Source: Planctomycetota bacterium
Lineage (GTDB): Bacteria > Planctomycetota > Phycisphaerae > Phycisphaerales > UBA1924
Direction of reading: 5' to 3'
Length of the DNA stretch: 64,000 nt
Assembly: GCA_023432465.1 (NCBI GenBank)
Contig: JAEYUO010000095.1
Location: 15,657 to 79,656, forward strand
Made by a program: the position numbers and the translations under genes. Below, piece after piece: positions 24,093 to 32,787 of this stretch (positions are counted from its first letter, which is position 1; each line of letters starts with the position of its first letter). Below the pieces are notes generated by a model that was not told the DNA's origin, did not search any database, and saw only the letters and a program-made list of their open reading frames with translations.

Positions 24093-27000
24093 ATGTCACA
24101 GTTGGATGCACTTCGTCTTGTCCACTCGCTGCGAGAGCGTCTCGTGGAGTTCTCCATTGAGGAAAGCTACCTTCGCGACGACCGCCTGCGCGACATCATG
24201 CGGCGTGTCTGGAGTGGCCCACCGGGCAGTGGCGGGCTCCTTTCGGATGTCTGGGTCGAAGCTGCATTTGGCGCTCGCACGGCGGACAAGGCTCCGCGCA
24301 CACTTGTGGAACTTGCAGACGCAGGTGAGTTTGCTCGCGACCTTGTGGAGCATCTTGACGCGCGAGGTGCCGTGCCGCGAACTCGTCCACTCTATTCCCA
24401 CCAGCTGGCAGCCATTCGAGCGGCCAAGGCAGAAGGGGACGAGCGGCCCGCGGTGATGGTGACAGCGGGCACGGGTGCCGGCAAGACGGAGAGTTTCTTG
24501 CTCCCGATCCTGCATGAACTGTGGAAACAGCGCAGAGTCGCAGGCGAGTCGGGCGTGCGTTGCATCGTGCTTTATCCGATGAACGCACTCGTCAACGACC
24601 AGGTGGATCGACTGTACTCCTGGCTCCGCAACCAAAATCGGGTGACGCTCTTCCATTTCACGAGCGAAACTCCCGAAGATCATGCAATGGCCAATCGCAT
24701 TGGGGTTCCTCGATGGGAACCATGCCGGTTCCGTACTCGCCGCCAGGCGAGGGGACTAGAAACCGCCGACGGCCGAAAACTCGCGCCTTCTGACCGTGGG
24801 ACTGTGCCTGATGTATTGATCACCAACTACTCGATGCTCGAGTACATGTTGTGCCGTCCACAGGATGCGGTCCTCTTTGGTCCAGCGCTCCGGTCGCTCG
24901 TGCTCGATGAGGCACACCTCTATACAGGCACACTCGCGGCCGAGATCTCGCTCCTTCTGAGACGAGTGCTGGCGAGGTGCGGCGTACCCTCCAGTCGCGT
25001 GTTGCAGATCGGCACCTCCGCAACGCTTGGGGAGGGAGATCTGGCTGAACTCGGGTCTTTGGTGTTCACGAAGCCGCGCGAAATGGTCAGGGTGGTGCGC
25101 GGTGAGAAGCAGCGCCCGTCGTTTGCTCAGGCGGTTGATGCTGTCGCGTGCGGCCATCTCGCATCACAGCGGGCCGCGTTGGCGGCGCTCAGCGGTCACG
25201 TTGTCCCCACGATGCAAGTAGCCGGGGACGGAGAGCCGGAACTCAAGGTCGATCACGACGATTGTGCTCGGCTGGCCGAGTCGCTCAGCACGATCGCAGG
25301 CGGAGCGACTGTCCGCGCTGCCACGAACGAATGCGCGGGAAGGCCGGCAGTACTGCTCCACATCGCGCTCACCCAGTCGCCCATTGTTCACAAACTTGGG
25401 TCCTTGCTTTGGGATGAGCCTCGACTGTCGCTGCTCTCTCTGGCTGACCGTCTTTGGGGCGATCGGGGCCCGGAATCCATCGAGGCCACGGTGACGTTGC
25501 TCAGGCTCAGCGCGTCGGCGCGGCTGCGTGCGGCCGAACTCCCGCTCGTGCCACACCGTCTCCATGTTCTGTGCAAGAGCCCTGATGGCATGGTGCTCTG
25601 CCTGAACTCCGCGTGTTCGGGGCCGGCCGAGGCCAAGCCCGAGGGCTGGGGCGCACTGTCAACAGGCTTCACAGACAACTGCCCGCACTGCGGATGTAGA
25701 ACCGTGAGCCTGGTACGGTGTGAGGAATGTGGGGATGCCGCAGTTGCCGGCATTCAGACCGATGACTTCCGCCTGCGTGCAGCCACGCCGGACGAACTAG
25801 CCGCGGCCCGTGACACCACGGATGGACACACAACCGGCGTGCTCATGTTCTCACTCCAGGCCGTACCGCCCGGCGTGCAAACACACTGGCATGTCAATTT
25901 GGACACCGGCGAACTGGGGGGAGCCGCTGCCCGCACACGTGCATTGGCGGGGCGGACCGCCAGTACGGCCTGCCCAGCCTGCTCCACTGGGGAGACAACC
26001 GCTTTTGAACCCATAGTTGGTCCTGTGTCGCTGACCCTCTCTGTGGTAACGGAAACCGTGCTGGCTGAGCTGCCCGAACACCCGTCGCCTGACCGTCACA
26101 ATCTGCCGGCGCGGGGACGTCGCCTGCTCGCATTCACAGACAGTCGCCAGGGCGCTGCGCGGCTGGGTCCGCGGCTGACGGGCCAGCACGAAACCCAAGT
26201 GCTGCGCGCGGCGATCGCTCGGGTCGTGGGGGCGGCGGGATCAAGCGCAGAGCTCTTGCAGTATCTGGAGGGACGAATCGACGACCTCGAGGCTCGCCTC
26301 CGCAGCGCACCGCCACAGGTCGCAGCCGCGATCCGCCGCGATCTGTCCCAGGCACGTGCGGACCTTTCGGCCGCACGCGACGGCATTTCGGTTTCTGACC
26401 TCGTAGAACGCCTGCGCGAGGCACCACAGATCAAAGAGCTTCTCGATCCGGACACGGCCGAACGGCATCAACACTCTCCGGACCACCAATGGTGTTCGGC
26501 AGACTGGTCGAACAACGCCGACGCCGTGCGAACGACACTGCGTCGCCGGGTATGCGAGGAACTTGCCATTCCCCTTCGTCCCCATCGCGCCACAAGCGAT
26601 GAGGCCCAGGGTCTGATTGAGATTCTTCTCCCACGGAGTGATCTCTTTGCGATCGATTCGAGCTCCCCATTCCGGCTCACGCCTCCATTTCAGGCGCTTG
26701 AACGCACGCTGTCGACAATGCCTCGCACTCTCGATGAGGGCCTGCGTCGAGATTGGCGGCCGTTTGTCACAGAGCTTGTGCTCGATCTGCGCCGCAACAT
26801 GGCTGCCACGCTCGGCGAAGGGGAAGAGGTCGACGAGGACTTCGCGCGAGAACTGGTCGGCACCGTCGCCGTGGCAGGTCTACACCTTACGCGAGCGGCA
26901 TTCGTCGGCGAGACGGAGCGATCGGCAAGGCTGGCTCGGGTGGCCGAGCTTCTTCGTCGCGCCGGTGTCGCCGAAGAGCGCTCGCTGGAAGCCGCCAAGG

Positions 27001-29450
27001 AACTCTTGGGAGGCGTGTTTGATCTGCTCTTGCTTGGTGCCCGCGGGGCCGGCGGCACGGGTGAACTGCGATGGCTTGAGGCGAATGACGAGGGCGGGAT
27101 TCGTTTGAATATCAGCGAGCTCTGTGTCCGCCGGCCATCGCGACTCTTCTTCAGCGCGGCGACCGGACTGGTCTATCCCCGTTCAGTCCTTGGCCAAGCG
27201 CTATTGCAGGGTGTCCGAGATCTTCAGCCCGTGATGTTCGACGAGGCTATTGCCACGCCGCGGCTGGCACGGCGGCGGCATGAACTGCTCGGGGTTGTAG
27301 CGCCGCGGACGGATCTCTTTGCTATGGGCCTCTGGGGTGAGGAACACTCCGCGCAGCTCTCCCCACAGGAGAACCTCCGACTGCAGAACCTCTTTCGGGC
27401 GGGAGCCCGGAATGTCCTGAGTTCGACGACGACGCTCGAGCTGGGCATCGATATCGGTGGTCTCGCCGGAGTGTTGTTGACGGATGTGCCGCCGGGCGTC
27501 GCCAACTACTTGCAGCGCGCCGGACGGGCTGGCCGGCGCACAGACGGATCATCTATCGTGGTCACGTTCGCTCGCCCGCGTCCCTTTGACCGAGAGGTGT
27601 TCCAGCGCTTTGACCGGTACTTGTCAAAGGCACCGCCTACGCCCAATGTGTTCCTTGATCGTCAACGCATCGCGGTCCGGCATGCGCACGCGTTTCTCTT
27701 GGGCGAGTTCTTCCGCGCGGTGTACCCATCCAACACCCATGTCGGTGCGATGACCGCATACCGCCTGATGGGTGAGTTCTGCGGCGTGCCTGCGACCAGA
27801 AATTGGGACACGAAGTCCGACCTCGTGCGGCCGGATGCAGTTCCCGCCCGACCGGCGATTCCGCTGACGCCCAGACCCACCTGGTATCCAGATGCTGCTG
27901 ATCCTGCACCCCTTCGTGGAGTCTTCCAGCATTTTCTGGAGCACTTGGCGCTCGATCCGAACCACCGGACCAGAACTGTGTTGCTCTCGCTTCTCGCCGG
28001 CACTCCGCTCGAACCGGCGCTTGGAACGCCTGGGTCGGACGCGATGTCGGAGTTCATCCGAGGTGCGGGCCAGCGTCTTGACGAGGCCGACGCCGACTGG
28101 CGTGCTCTTTACGGCGAGATGTATGACTCCTGGCAACGCATCGATGCACGCGACTCCAGCGCTGCCGGGCTCTCCAACGCACTCCACCGCAATCTGGAAG
28201 CGATGTACACGACGACCACGATCGAGGCCCTCGCGGACGGCCAGTACCTACCGCGCTACGGGTTTCCTGTCGGTCTGCAGCGTCTCGCGGTCTGGGCCCC
28301 GGACGCTAAGCGTCCGCAGAGTGTGCGAGAAGAGGACCGCTATCGATTGGAGCGAAGTGGCATGCTCGCACTCCGGGAGTATGCGCCCGGAGCCACGCTC
28401 GTGGTCGGTGGCAATGTCGTTCGGTGCAGGGGGCTAATGAAACACTGGACCGGAGTCGATAAGCCTGAAACGCTGGGGCTCCGCGGCCGCGGCCTGATCG
28501 GACCTCAAGGACGATTTGTCTATCGCATCGGCGAAGGGGACCTTCCGGATGCGTTTCCGTCGTCGGGCGAATCGACACGCTTTGGCCATCGATTCGACCT
28601 TCTCTTCCCTCGCCATGGGTTCTCCACCGCGTGGTGGGACAGACCCGCACGTTCGCGCTCTCTGGAAGATCCGGTAGGCAGCGTGCAGATGGCCTCGTCA
28701 GCAGTGATCGAGTCAAACGACTGGGACAAGGTGTGGACAGACTTTGCGGGCGTGAGTGGGCTGGTGGCACGCTACAAGGAGTGCGGGGAGCTATTGGTTT
28801 ACAACCCGGGAAATCGGGCTGTGGATCCGGAGGGGCGTCCTCGCTTCACCGGCTTTGCGATCTGCACACGCTGCGGGTTTGCAGAGGTCGAGCGAAAGCC
28901 AGACGGTCAGGGTCGCATCGATCTGCCGAGCTCCTTTGACCGCCATCGCCCGCTGCGCCGGATGGAGCGAAAGTCCAGTTGCTGGCAGGGCATCGAAGGT
29001 GCACCGGTCCTCCGGCACCAGGTGCTCGCGGCGCGGCAAATCACCGATGTACTAGTGCTGGAGTTCGGACAACGAACGGCTCCCCCGAATGCGCAAGTTG
29101 TCAAGACGGTGGCAGAAGCCCTCCGCTTGGCCGGCGCTCGCTGCCTCCAGCTCGATCCGCGCGAGCTCGGGGCCAAGTTCCACCCCGTCGCAGACGGGGG
29201 ATTCGGCATTGTGCTGTTCGACTGCCACCCCGGCGGCGCAGGGCATGTGCTCGAACTGGCGAACACTGGCGAGCGGTGGCTATGGCAACACTTGATCGAC
29301 GTGTTGTTCGTCTCTGACGAGCATGATCAGCGCTGCCGCTCTGGCTGCCTTGATTGCCTCCGCACCTTTGGCGAACCCGGAGATCTGGACGGAATAGAAC
29401 TGGATCGACCTGGCACGCTTACTTGGCTGCGGGGCTTGCGCGGGGGATAG
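24093..29450 (+). CDS. druE: Druantia DruE-like giant helicase with DUF1998
   Basis: This 1785-residue protein has a DEAD/DEAH superfamily 2 helicase at the N-terminus: Walker A TAGTGAGKTESF near residue 125-135, DEAH in VLDEAHLYTG near 270, and motif VI YLQRAGRAGRRTDGSSIVV near 1139. Cys clusters CPHCGCRTVSLVRCEECG (about 530-545), CTRCGF (about 1590) and CRSGCLDCLRTF (about 1747) are zinc sites. GFGIVLFDCHPGGAGHVLEL just before the last cluster is the DUF1998 signature. Length and fused helicase-DUF1998 plan match DruE rather than the split DrmA/DrmB of DISARM. It probably translocates on DNA during anti-phage defence. GC content looks lower than in the phage genes nearby. Confidence 0.75.
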   Translation: MSQLDALRLVHSLRERLVEFSIEESYLRDDRLRDIMRRVWSGPPGSGGLLSDVWVEAAFGARTADKAPRTLVELADAGEFARDLVEHLDARGAVPRTRPLYSHQLAAIRAAKAEGDERPAVMVTAGTGAGKTESFLLPILHELWKQRRVAGESGVRCIVLYPMNALVNDQVDRLYSWLRNQNRVTLFHFTSETPEDHAMANRIGVPRWEPCRFRTRRQARGLETADGRKLAPSDRGTVPDVLITNYSMLEYMLCRPQDAVLFGPALRSLVLDEAHLYTGTLAAEISLLLRRVLARCGVPSSRVLQIGTSATLGEGDLAELGSLVFTKPREMVRVVRGEKQRPSFAQAVDAVACGHLASQRAALAALSGHVVPTMQVAGDGEPELKVDHDDCARLAESLSTIAGGATVRAATNECAGRPAVLLHIALTQSPIVHKLGSLLWDEPRLSLLSLADRLWGDRGPESIEATVTLLRLSASARLRAAELPLVPHRLHVLCKSPDGMVLCLNSACSGPAEAKPEGWGALSTGFTDNCPHCGCRTVSLVRCEECGDAAVAGIQTDDFRLRAATPDELAAARDTTDGHTTGVLMFSLQAVPPGVQTHWHVNLDTGELGGAAARTRALAGRTASTACPACSTGETTAFEPIVGPVSLTLSVVTETVLAELPEHPSPDRHNLPARGRRLLAFTDSRQGAARLGPRLTGQHETQVLRAAIARVVGAAGSSAELLQYLEGRIDDLEARLRSAPPQVAAAIRRDLSQARADLSAARDGISVSDLVERLREAPQIKELLDPDTAERHQHSPDHQWCSADWSNNADAVRTTLRRRVCEELAIPLRPHRATSDEAQGLIEILLPRSDLFAIDSSSPFRLTPPFQALERTLSTMPRTLDEGLRRDWRPFVTELVLDLRRNMAATLGEGEEVDEDFARELVGTVAVAGLHLTRAAFVGETERSARLARVAELLRRAGVAEERSLEAAKELLGGVFDLLLLGARGAGGTGELRWLEANDEGGIRLNISELCVRRPSRLFFSAATGLVYPRSVLGQALLQGVRDLQPVMFDEAIATPRLARRRHELLGVVAPRTDLFAMGLWGEEHSAQLSPQENLRLQNLFRAGARNVLSSTTTLELGIDIGGLAGVLLTDVPPGVANYLQRAGRAGRRTDGSSIVVTFARPRPFDREVFQRFDRYLSKAPPTPNVFLDRQRIAVRHAHAFLLGEFFRAVYPSNTHVGAMTAYRLMGEFCGVPATRNWDTKSDLVRPDAVPARPAIPLTPRPTWYPDAADPAPLRGVFQHFLEHLALDPNHRTRTVLLSLLAGTPLEPALGTPGSDAMSEFIRGAGQRLDEADADWRALYGEMYDSWQRIDARDSSAAGLSNALHRNLEAMYTTTTIEALADGQYLPRYGFPVGLQRLAVWAPDAKRPQSVREEDRYRLERSGMLALREYAPGATLVVGGNVVRCRGLMKHWTGVDKPETLGLRGRGLIGPQGRFVYRIGEGDLPDAFPSSGESTRFGHRFDLLFPRHGFSTAWWDRPARSRSLEDPVGSVQMASSAVIESNDWDKVWTDFAGVSGLVARYKECGELLVYNPGNRAVDPEGRPRFTGFAICTRCGFAEVERKPDGQGRIDLPSSFDRHRPLRRMERKSSCWQGIEGAPVLRHQVLAARQITDVLVLEFGQRTAPPNAQVVKTVAEALRLAGARCLQLDPRELGAKFHPVADGGFGIVLFDCHPGGAGHVLELANTGERWLWQHLIDVLFVSDEHDQRCRSGCLDCLRTFGEPGDLDGIELDRPGTLTWLRGLRGG

Positions 29451-29532
29451 CCTGTTCGCGTCAGCACTGGAGCAGAGAGCGCGTATACACACAGCCGTCA
29501 GGACGTGGCAGATTCGTAGGAGCCCAAGCAGC

Positions 29533-30294
29533 ATGGCAGACATCCAACAGTTCAAGGGGTTTGAGCTGCCGACCGCTCACGACGTTCCGATCTGGCGGTA
29601 CATGTCACTAGAGAAGTTCGAGGCCCTGCTGCAGTCACAGTCTCTCTACTTCGCAGCCGCGACTCAGTTCGACGATCACTTCGAAGGCGCAATCTCCAAG
29701 GTGGACCATCGGGAGCGGCTGGCCAGAACGGCGGCGATCAACCCCGATCTGGTCAAATACGATCCCGGCGTGAGTTCGGCTTTCAAGCAGTTGCGCCGGC
29801 TAACAAAAATCAACTGCTGGCACATGAACGAGCACGAGTCGGATGCGATGTGGCGACTCTACACTGCGACAGGGCAGGGAATCGCGGTGCGGAGCACGAT
29901 CCGGCGGTTGACTGAGTCGCTGTCTGACTACTACGCCGAAAACGCGAAGATGCCGGAGACCATTTGGTTGGGCGCTGTCCGCTATGTTGACTACAACACC
30001 GCGAAGATACCGGATGACCTGATGCTCGGCAGGTTCTTCTGCAAGCGGCTCAGCTTTGCTCACGAGCGTGAATTGCGAGCGGCTGTGTCACTGCGCATGG
30101 CCGAGGAATTCGGGGTGCGCGTGCCGGAGAATGGAATCGAGGTGCGGGTGTCCCTTGGGAGTTTGGTTGAGGCGGTGTATGTTGCGCCCAAGGCACCACA
30201 GTCCGTCGTGGACGCAGTGCGGAAATTGCTGGCCGCGAATGGCCTCAAAGTGTCCGTTCGGCAGTCGGCACTTGATGACCCCGCGCTCTACTAG
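29533..30294 (+). CDS. DUF2971 protein, defence-associated
   Basis: The 253-residue product starts MADIQQFKGFELPTAHDVPIWRYMSLEKFEALLQSQSLYFAAATQFDDHFEG, the signature start of DUF2971. INCWHMNEHESDAMWRLYTATGQGIAVRSTIRRL follows at about 95-130. The biochemical role of this family is unknown; members are common in defence and mobile islands. It lies 82 bases downstream of the DruE-like gene in the same direction and is followed by non-coding DNA, so it may be the last gene of the cassette. It is not part of the described Druantia III gene set. Confidence 0.8.
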   Translation: MADIQQFKGFELPTAHDVPIWRYMSLEKFEALLQSQSLYFAAATQFDDHFEGAISKVDHRERLARTAAINPDLVKYDPGVSSAFKQLRRLTKINCWHMNEHESDAMWRLYTATGQGIAVRSTIRRLTESLSDYYAENAKMPETIWLGAVRYVDYNTAKIPDDLMLGRFFCKRLSFAHERELRAAVSLRMAEEFGVRVPENGIEVRVSLGSLVEAVYVAPKAPQSVVDAVRKLLAANGLKVSVRQSALDDPALY

Positions 30295-30463
30295 AGTGCC
30301 TTCAGCTTGAACGCACGACGATTACGGCACAGGTGTGTTTGCATCTTGCAGGCGATCATCGTCGCCCAGGAGAATCGCAGCGCGGCGGAGCGGTGTTGTG
30401 CATCGGTTCGTGTCGCGACCTCCCGGTTACTCATTCCATAATCACCAAAGGGAGCGTGCTCGC

Positions 30464-30511
30464 CCGAGACCCCCTCTGGGACGCTGAAAACGAGGTCTCT
30501 GGGGGTCTCGG
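30464..30511. repeat. 11-base perfect inverted repeat
   Basis: CCGAGACCCCC (30464-30474) pairs perfectly with GGGGGTCTCGG (30501-30511), with a 26-base loop. There is no following T-run, so it is not a standard terminator. It may be a protein-binding site, a recombination site or a structured RNA near the cassette end. Confidence 0.5.
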
Positions 30512-30628
30512 CGGCTTACCGACGGCCGTTCATGCAGTGGATTGAACTCCCAGACTTTGTCGCGCCGCCGCTATGTCTAACCGGGTCTCTCTATCGCGTC
30601 GGGTTACCGCTACGCGCCCACTATTCCC

Positions 30629-30664
30629 AAGCCGGTTGCGAAAGCAGCCGGCTTTGTGGTTTTT
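30629..30664 (+). terminator. Probable Rho-independent terminator
   Basis: AAGCCGG (30629-30635) pairs with CCGGCTT (30648-30654) over a 12-base loop TTGCGAAAGCAG and is followed by a T-rich TTTGTGGTTTTT tract. It points along the + strand. It would end transcription from the DruE/DUF2971 operon 330 bases upstream or from a non-coding transcript in between. Confidence 0.55.
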
Positions 30665-31046
30665 GGGCCGGGCCGATGAGAGACACCCCCGCGTGTTGGC
30701 CCCTTCGGGCCCCGTTCCCGCGTCCGTGGGGGCGGTGGGCCAACGCTCCCCAACCGTGACGCGGTCTCTGGTCTGGACGCCGGGATAACCGGCTCGGCCG
30801 CCCGGCGGGCGCGACTTCGCCCGAATCGCCCCGAAGTCTCTGCCGCTCGCCGAGAGACACCCGCCGCGGTGAAGTCTCTGTTCGATCAGGTGAGCGGGTT
30901 TGACGGGGTTGATCAACTGCAAGGGCTGCTCGCGACATTGATCCAATCGATGCGCTGCGGTGAAGCGGGCGCGCACCGTTGGTACGCGGCGTCATAGGTC
31001 ACCCGTGGCGAGGTCGCGATGCACGCGCGTCGCCTTGGAGCGACCC

Positions 31047-31295
31047 ATGCCACGAGCGAGCGACGACAGCCGGCGCAACCCCGAAGCGATGACATCCGAA
31101 GAGCGGCAGGACGAGATCTCGCGCATCCTCGCGCGTGGTCTCGTGCGTGCGGTTCGCATCGAGCGGGACGCCGCATCGCGGGTGTTGCGCGAAGTTGAAG
31201 AAGGTGCCGCGACATGCCTTGAACTTCCGAGCGATCCGAGCCTCACTGTGGCGACGCGATCCAAATCCCGACCGGCGGGTGAAGGAGACGCGTGA
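31047..31295 (+). CDS. Small hypothetical protein upstream of DUF2924 gene
   Basis: The ATG at 31047 gives 82 residues, including EAMTSEERQDEISRILARGLVRAVRIE, a short helix resembling small proteins often encoded just ahead of DUF2924/recombinase pairs in phages. It ends at bases shared with the DUF2924 start (TGATG). No function is known. An upstream frame to 30960 exists but looks non-coding. Confidence 0.5.
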   Translation: MPRASDDSRRNPEAMTSEERQDEISRILARGLVRAVRIERDAASRVLREVEEGAATCLELPSDPSLTVATRSKSRPAGEGDA

Positions 31296-31849
31296 TGGAG
31301 ACACCAGCCACAGGAGGCCGCATGAAGCATGCGACGGCAAGACGAATCGAGGACGAGATCGACTCTCTCAAAGACATGTCCACCAACGAGCTCGTGGAGC
31401 GGTTTGTCGAGCTGCACGGCTACCAGACGCGGACCCGCCACCGGACGTACCTGATCCGCAAGATCGCCTGGCGGCTTCAGGCCAACGAGGAGGGTGACCT
31501 CAGCGAGCGGGCGAGGAAGCGGGCCGCGGAGCTCGCGGACGACGCTGAGGTTCGGGTGATGGCCCCAAAGACGCTTGTCACGCCGCCACAGACGGGGCGG
31601 TCCGCCACGGTGACGCGGGGACTCGACCCGGAGGCGGAGCGTGACCCGCGTGTCCCGCCGCCCGGCTCAGCGATCGTCCGCGAATACCAGGGCCGGGCCA
31701 TCCGGGTGCTGGTGCTCCCCTACGGCGAGGGCTTCGAGTGCGACGGCGAACGGTTCAAGACGCTCAGCGGGGTGGCCAAGCACATCACCGGGAGCCACAT
31801 CAACGGGTTCCGGTTCTTCCGGCTCGGCCAGGACAGGAGCACGCGATGA
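31295..31849 (+). CDS. DUF2924 protein
   Basis: This 184-residue protein has the DUF2924 pattern: EIDSLKDMSTNELVERFVELHGYQTRTRHRTYLIRKIAWRLQANEEGDLSERARKRAAELADDA near the N-terminus and a C-terminal REYQGRAIRVLVLPYGEGFECDGERFKTLSGVAKHITGSHINGFRFFRL, resembling a DNA-associated wing. DUF2924 proteins are found almost always just before a serine recombinase, as here, where the stop overlaps the recombinase ATG. They are presumed recombinase partners. Confidence 0.8.
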   Translation: METPATGGRMKHATARRIEDEIDSLKDMSTNELVERFVELHGYQTRTRHRTYLIRKIAWRLQANEEGDLSERARKRAAELADDAEVRVMAPKTLVTPPQTGRSATVTRGLDPEAERDPRVPPPGSAIVREYQGRAIRVLVLPYGEGFECDGERFKTLSGVAKHITGSHINGFRFFRLGQDRSTR

Positions 31850-32458
31850 AGGTACGCAAGCGCGATCGACCGAAGGAGGCTGCCGCCCCGGGCAGCCGCA
31901 TGCGGTGTGCCGTGTACACCCGCAAGTCCAGCGACGAGGGGCTCGACCAGGAGTTCAACTCGCTCGACGCCCAGCGCGAGAGCGCCGAGGCGTTCATCGC
32001 CAGCCAGAAGACCGAGGGGTGGGTCTGCCTGCCAGACCGGTACGACGATGGTGGCTTCTCCGGCGGCAGCATCGAGCGGCCGGCGCTCGGGCATCTGCTC
32101 CGCGATATCGAGGCGGGAAAGATTGACTGCGTCGTGGTCTACAAAGTTGACCGGCTCAGCCGGTCGCTGATGGACTTCGCCAAGATCATGGAGGCGTTCG
32201 ACCGCAAGGGCGTGTCGTTCGTCTCGGTGACCCAGCAGTTCAACACGACGAGCTCGATGGGTCGCCTGACGCTGAACATCTTGCTCTCGTTCGCGCAGTT
32301 CGAGCGGGAGATCATCGGCGAACGGATCCGGGACAAGATCGCGGCCCAGAAGCGCAAAGGCAAGTGGGCCGGCGGCGTGCCGGTGCTGGGCTACGACGTG
32401 GACCGCTCCGGACCGAGCCCACGGCTGGTGGTGAACGCCCGGGAGGCGGTGCGGGTCT
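31846..32458 (+). pseudogene. Serine recombinase, C-terminally truncated
   Basis: The resolvase domain is intact: catalytic Ser28 in YTRKSSDEGL, VVYKVDRLSRSLMDF, GRLTLNILLSFAQFEREIIGERIRDK. The recombinase domain begins (GVPVLGYDVDRSGPSPRLVVNAREAVRV) and is cut at about residue 204, where a normal protein would continue with DNA-binding domains of 250 residues or more. The same frame runs on with unrelated residues to a stop at 32589. In the next frame coding sequence of a DNA methyltransferase begins at 32459, so two genes have been joined. The truncated protein should not bind its site normally. Confidence 0.8.
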
Positions 32459-32787
32459 GCGGCGGAGAAGGGCAAGTTCGCCGAGGACTACATGCTGCGT
32501 TATCTCCTCCCCGCCGAGTCTCGCGACAGCCCATCGCTGGTCAATGTAGCGGGGTTTGCGGATCCAACGAAGTACTTCCTTCGCGTTAAGGTGCCCGGGG
32601 CGGACGAAAGCCGTTCCTTGCCCGTCGATCTTATCGAGACATTCAATCTGCTATTGGGCATTCGTGTTTCCCACATCGCAGCGCCGAAGGCATTCCAAGC
32701 AGAGTTCGCCCGCGACTCAGAGAAGCGGCTCGCGGTTAAGGGGCGTATCAAGGAAGTCTCCGACGGTCGATGGTGGTTCCGTACCGT
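32459..32787 (+). pseudogene. Fragment of a type III Mod-like DNA methyltransferase
   Basis: Frame 2 reads EKGKFAEDYMLRYLLPAES, then SLVNVAGFADPTKYFLRVKVPG, then PVDLIETFNLLLGIRVSHI and ARDSEKRLAVKGRIKEVSDGRWWFRTV. This is the C-terminal half of adenine-specific methyltransferases of type III restriction-modification systems. It has no N-terminal SAM domain or DPPY motif, and it ends at about 32787 where reading continues in another frame with Res-like sequence. It is a remnant between two breakpoints. Confidence 0.65.

Larger units (their letters stand above)
30295..31046 (+). other. Non-coding stretch with GTCTCTG repeats and hairpins
   Basis: No ORF here has coding character. GTCTCTG occurs at 30495, 30764, 30836 and 30874, four times in under 400 bases. 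An 11-base perfect inverted repeat (CCGAGACCCCC at 30464-30474, GGGGGTCTCGG at 30501-30511) brackets the first copy. A terminator-like hairpin lies at 30629-30654. No tRNA could be recognised. It separates the DruE cassette from the DUF2924 gene and could be an element boundary, control region or small-RNA locus. Confidence 0.5.

Noticed and set aside
24093..29450. DISARM (DrmA/DrmB) instead of Druantia
   Set aside because: DISARM splits helicase and DUF1998 into two genes and has methyltransferase and PLD partners; here they are fused in one 1785-residue protein with no such partners.
30295..31046. A tRNA gene used as integration site
   Set aside because: No stretch gave a full cloverleaf with a convincing T-loop and acceptor stem by eye.
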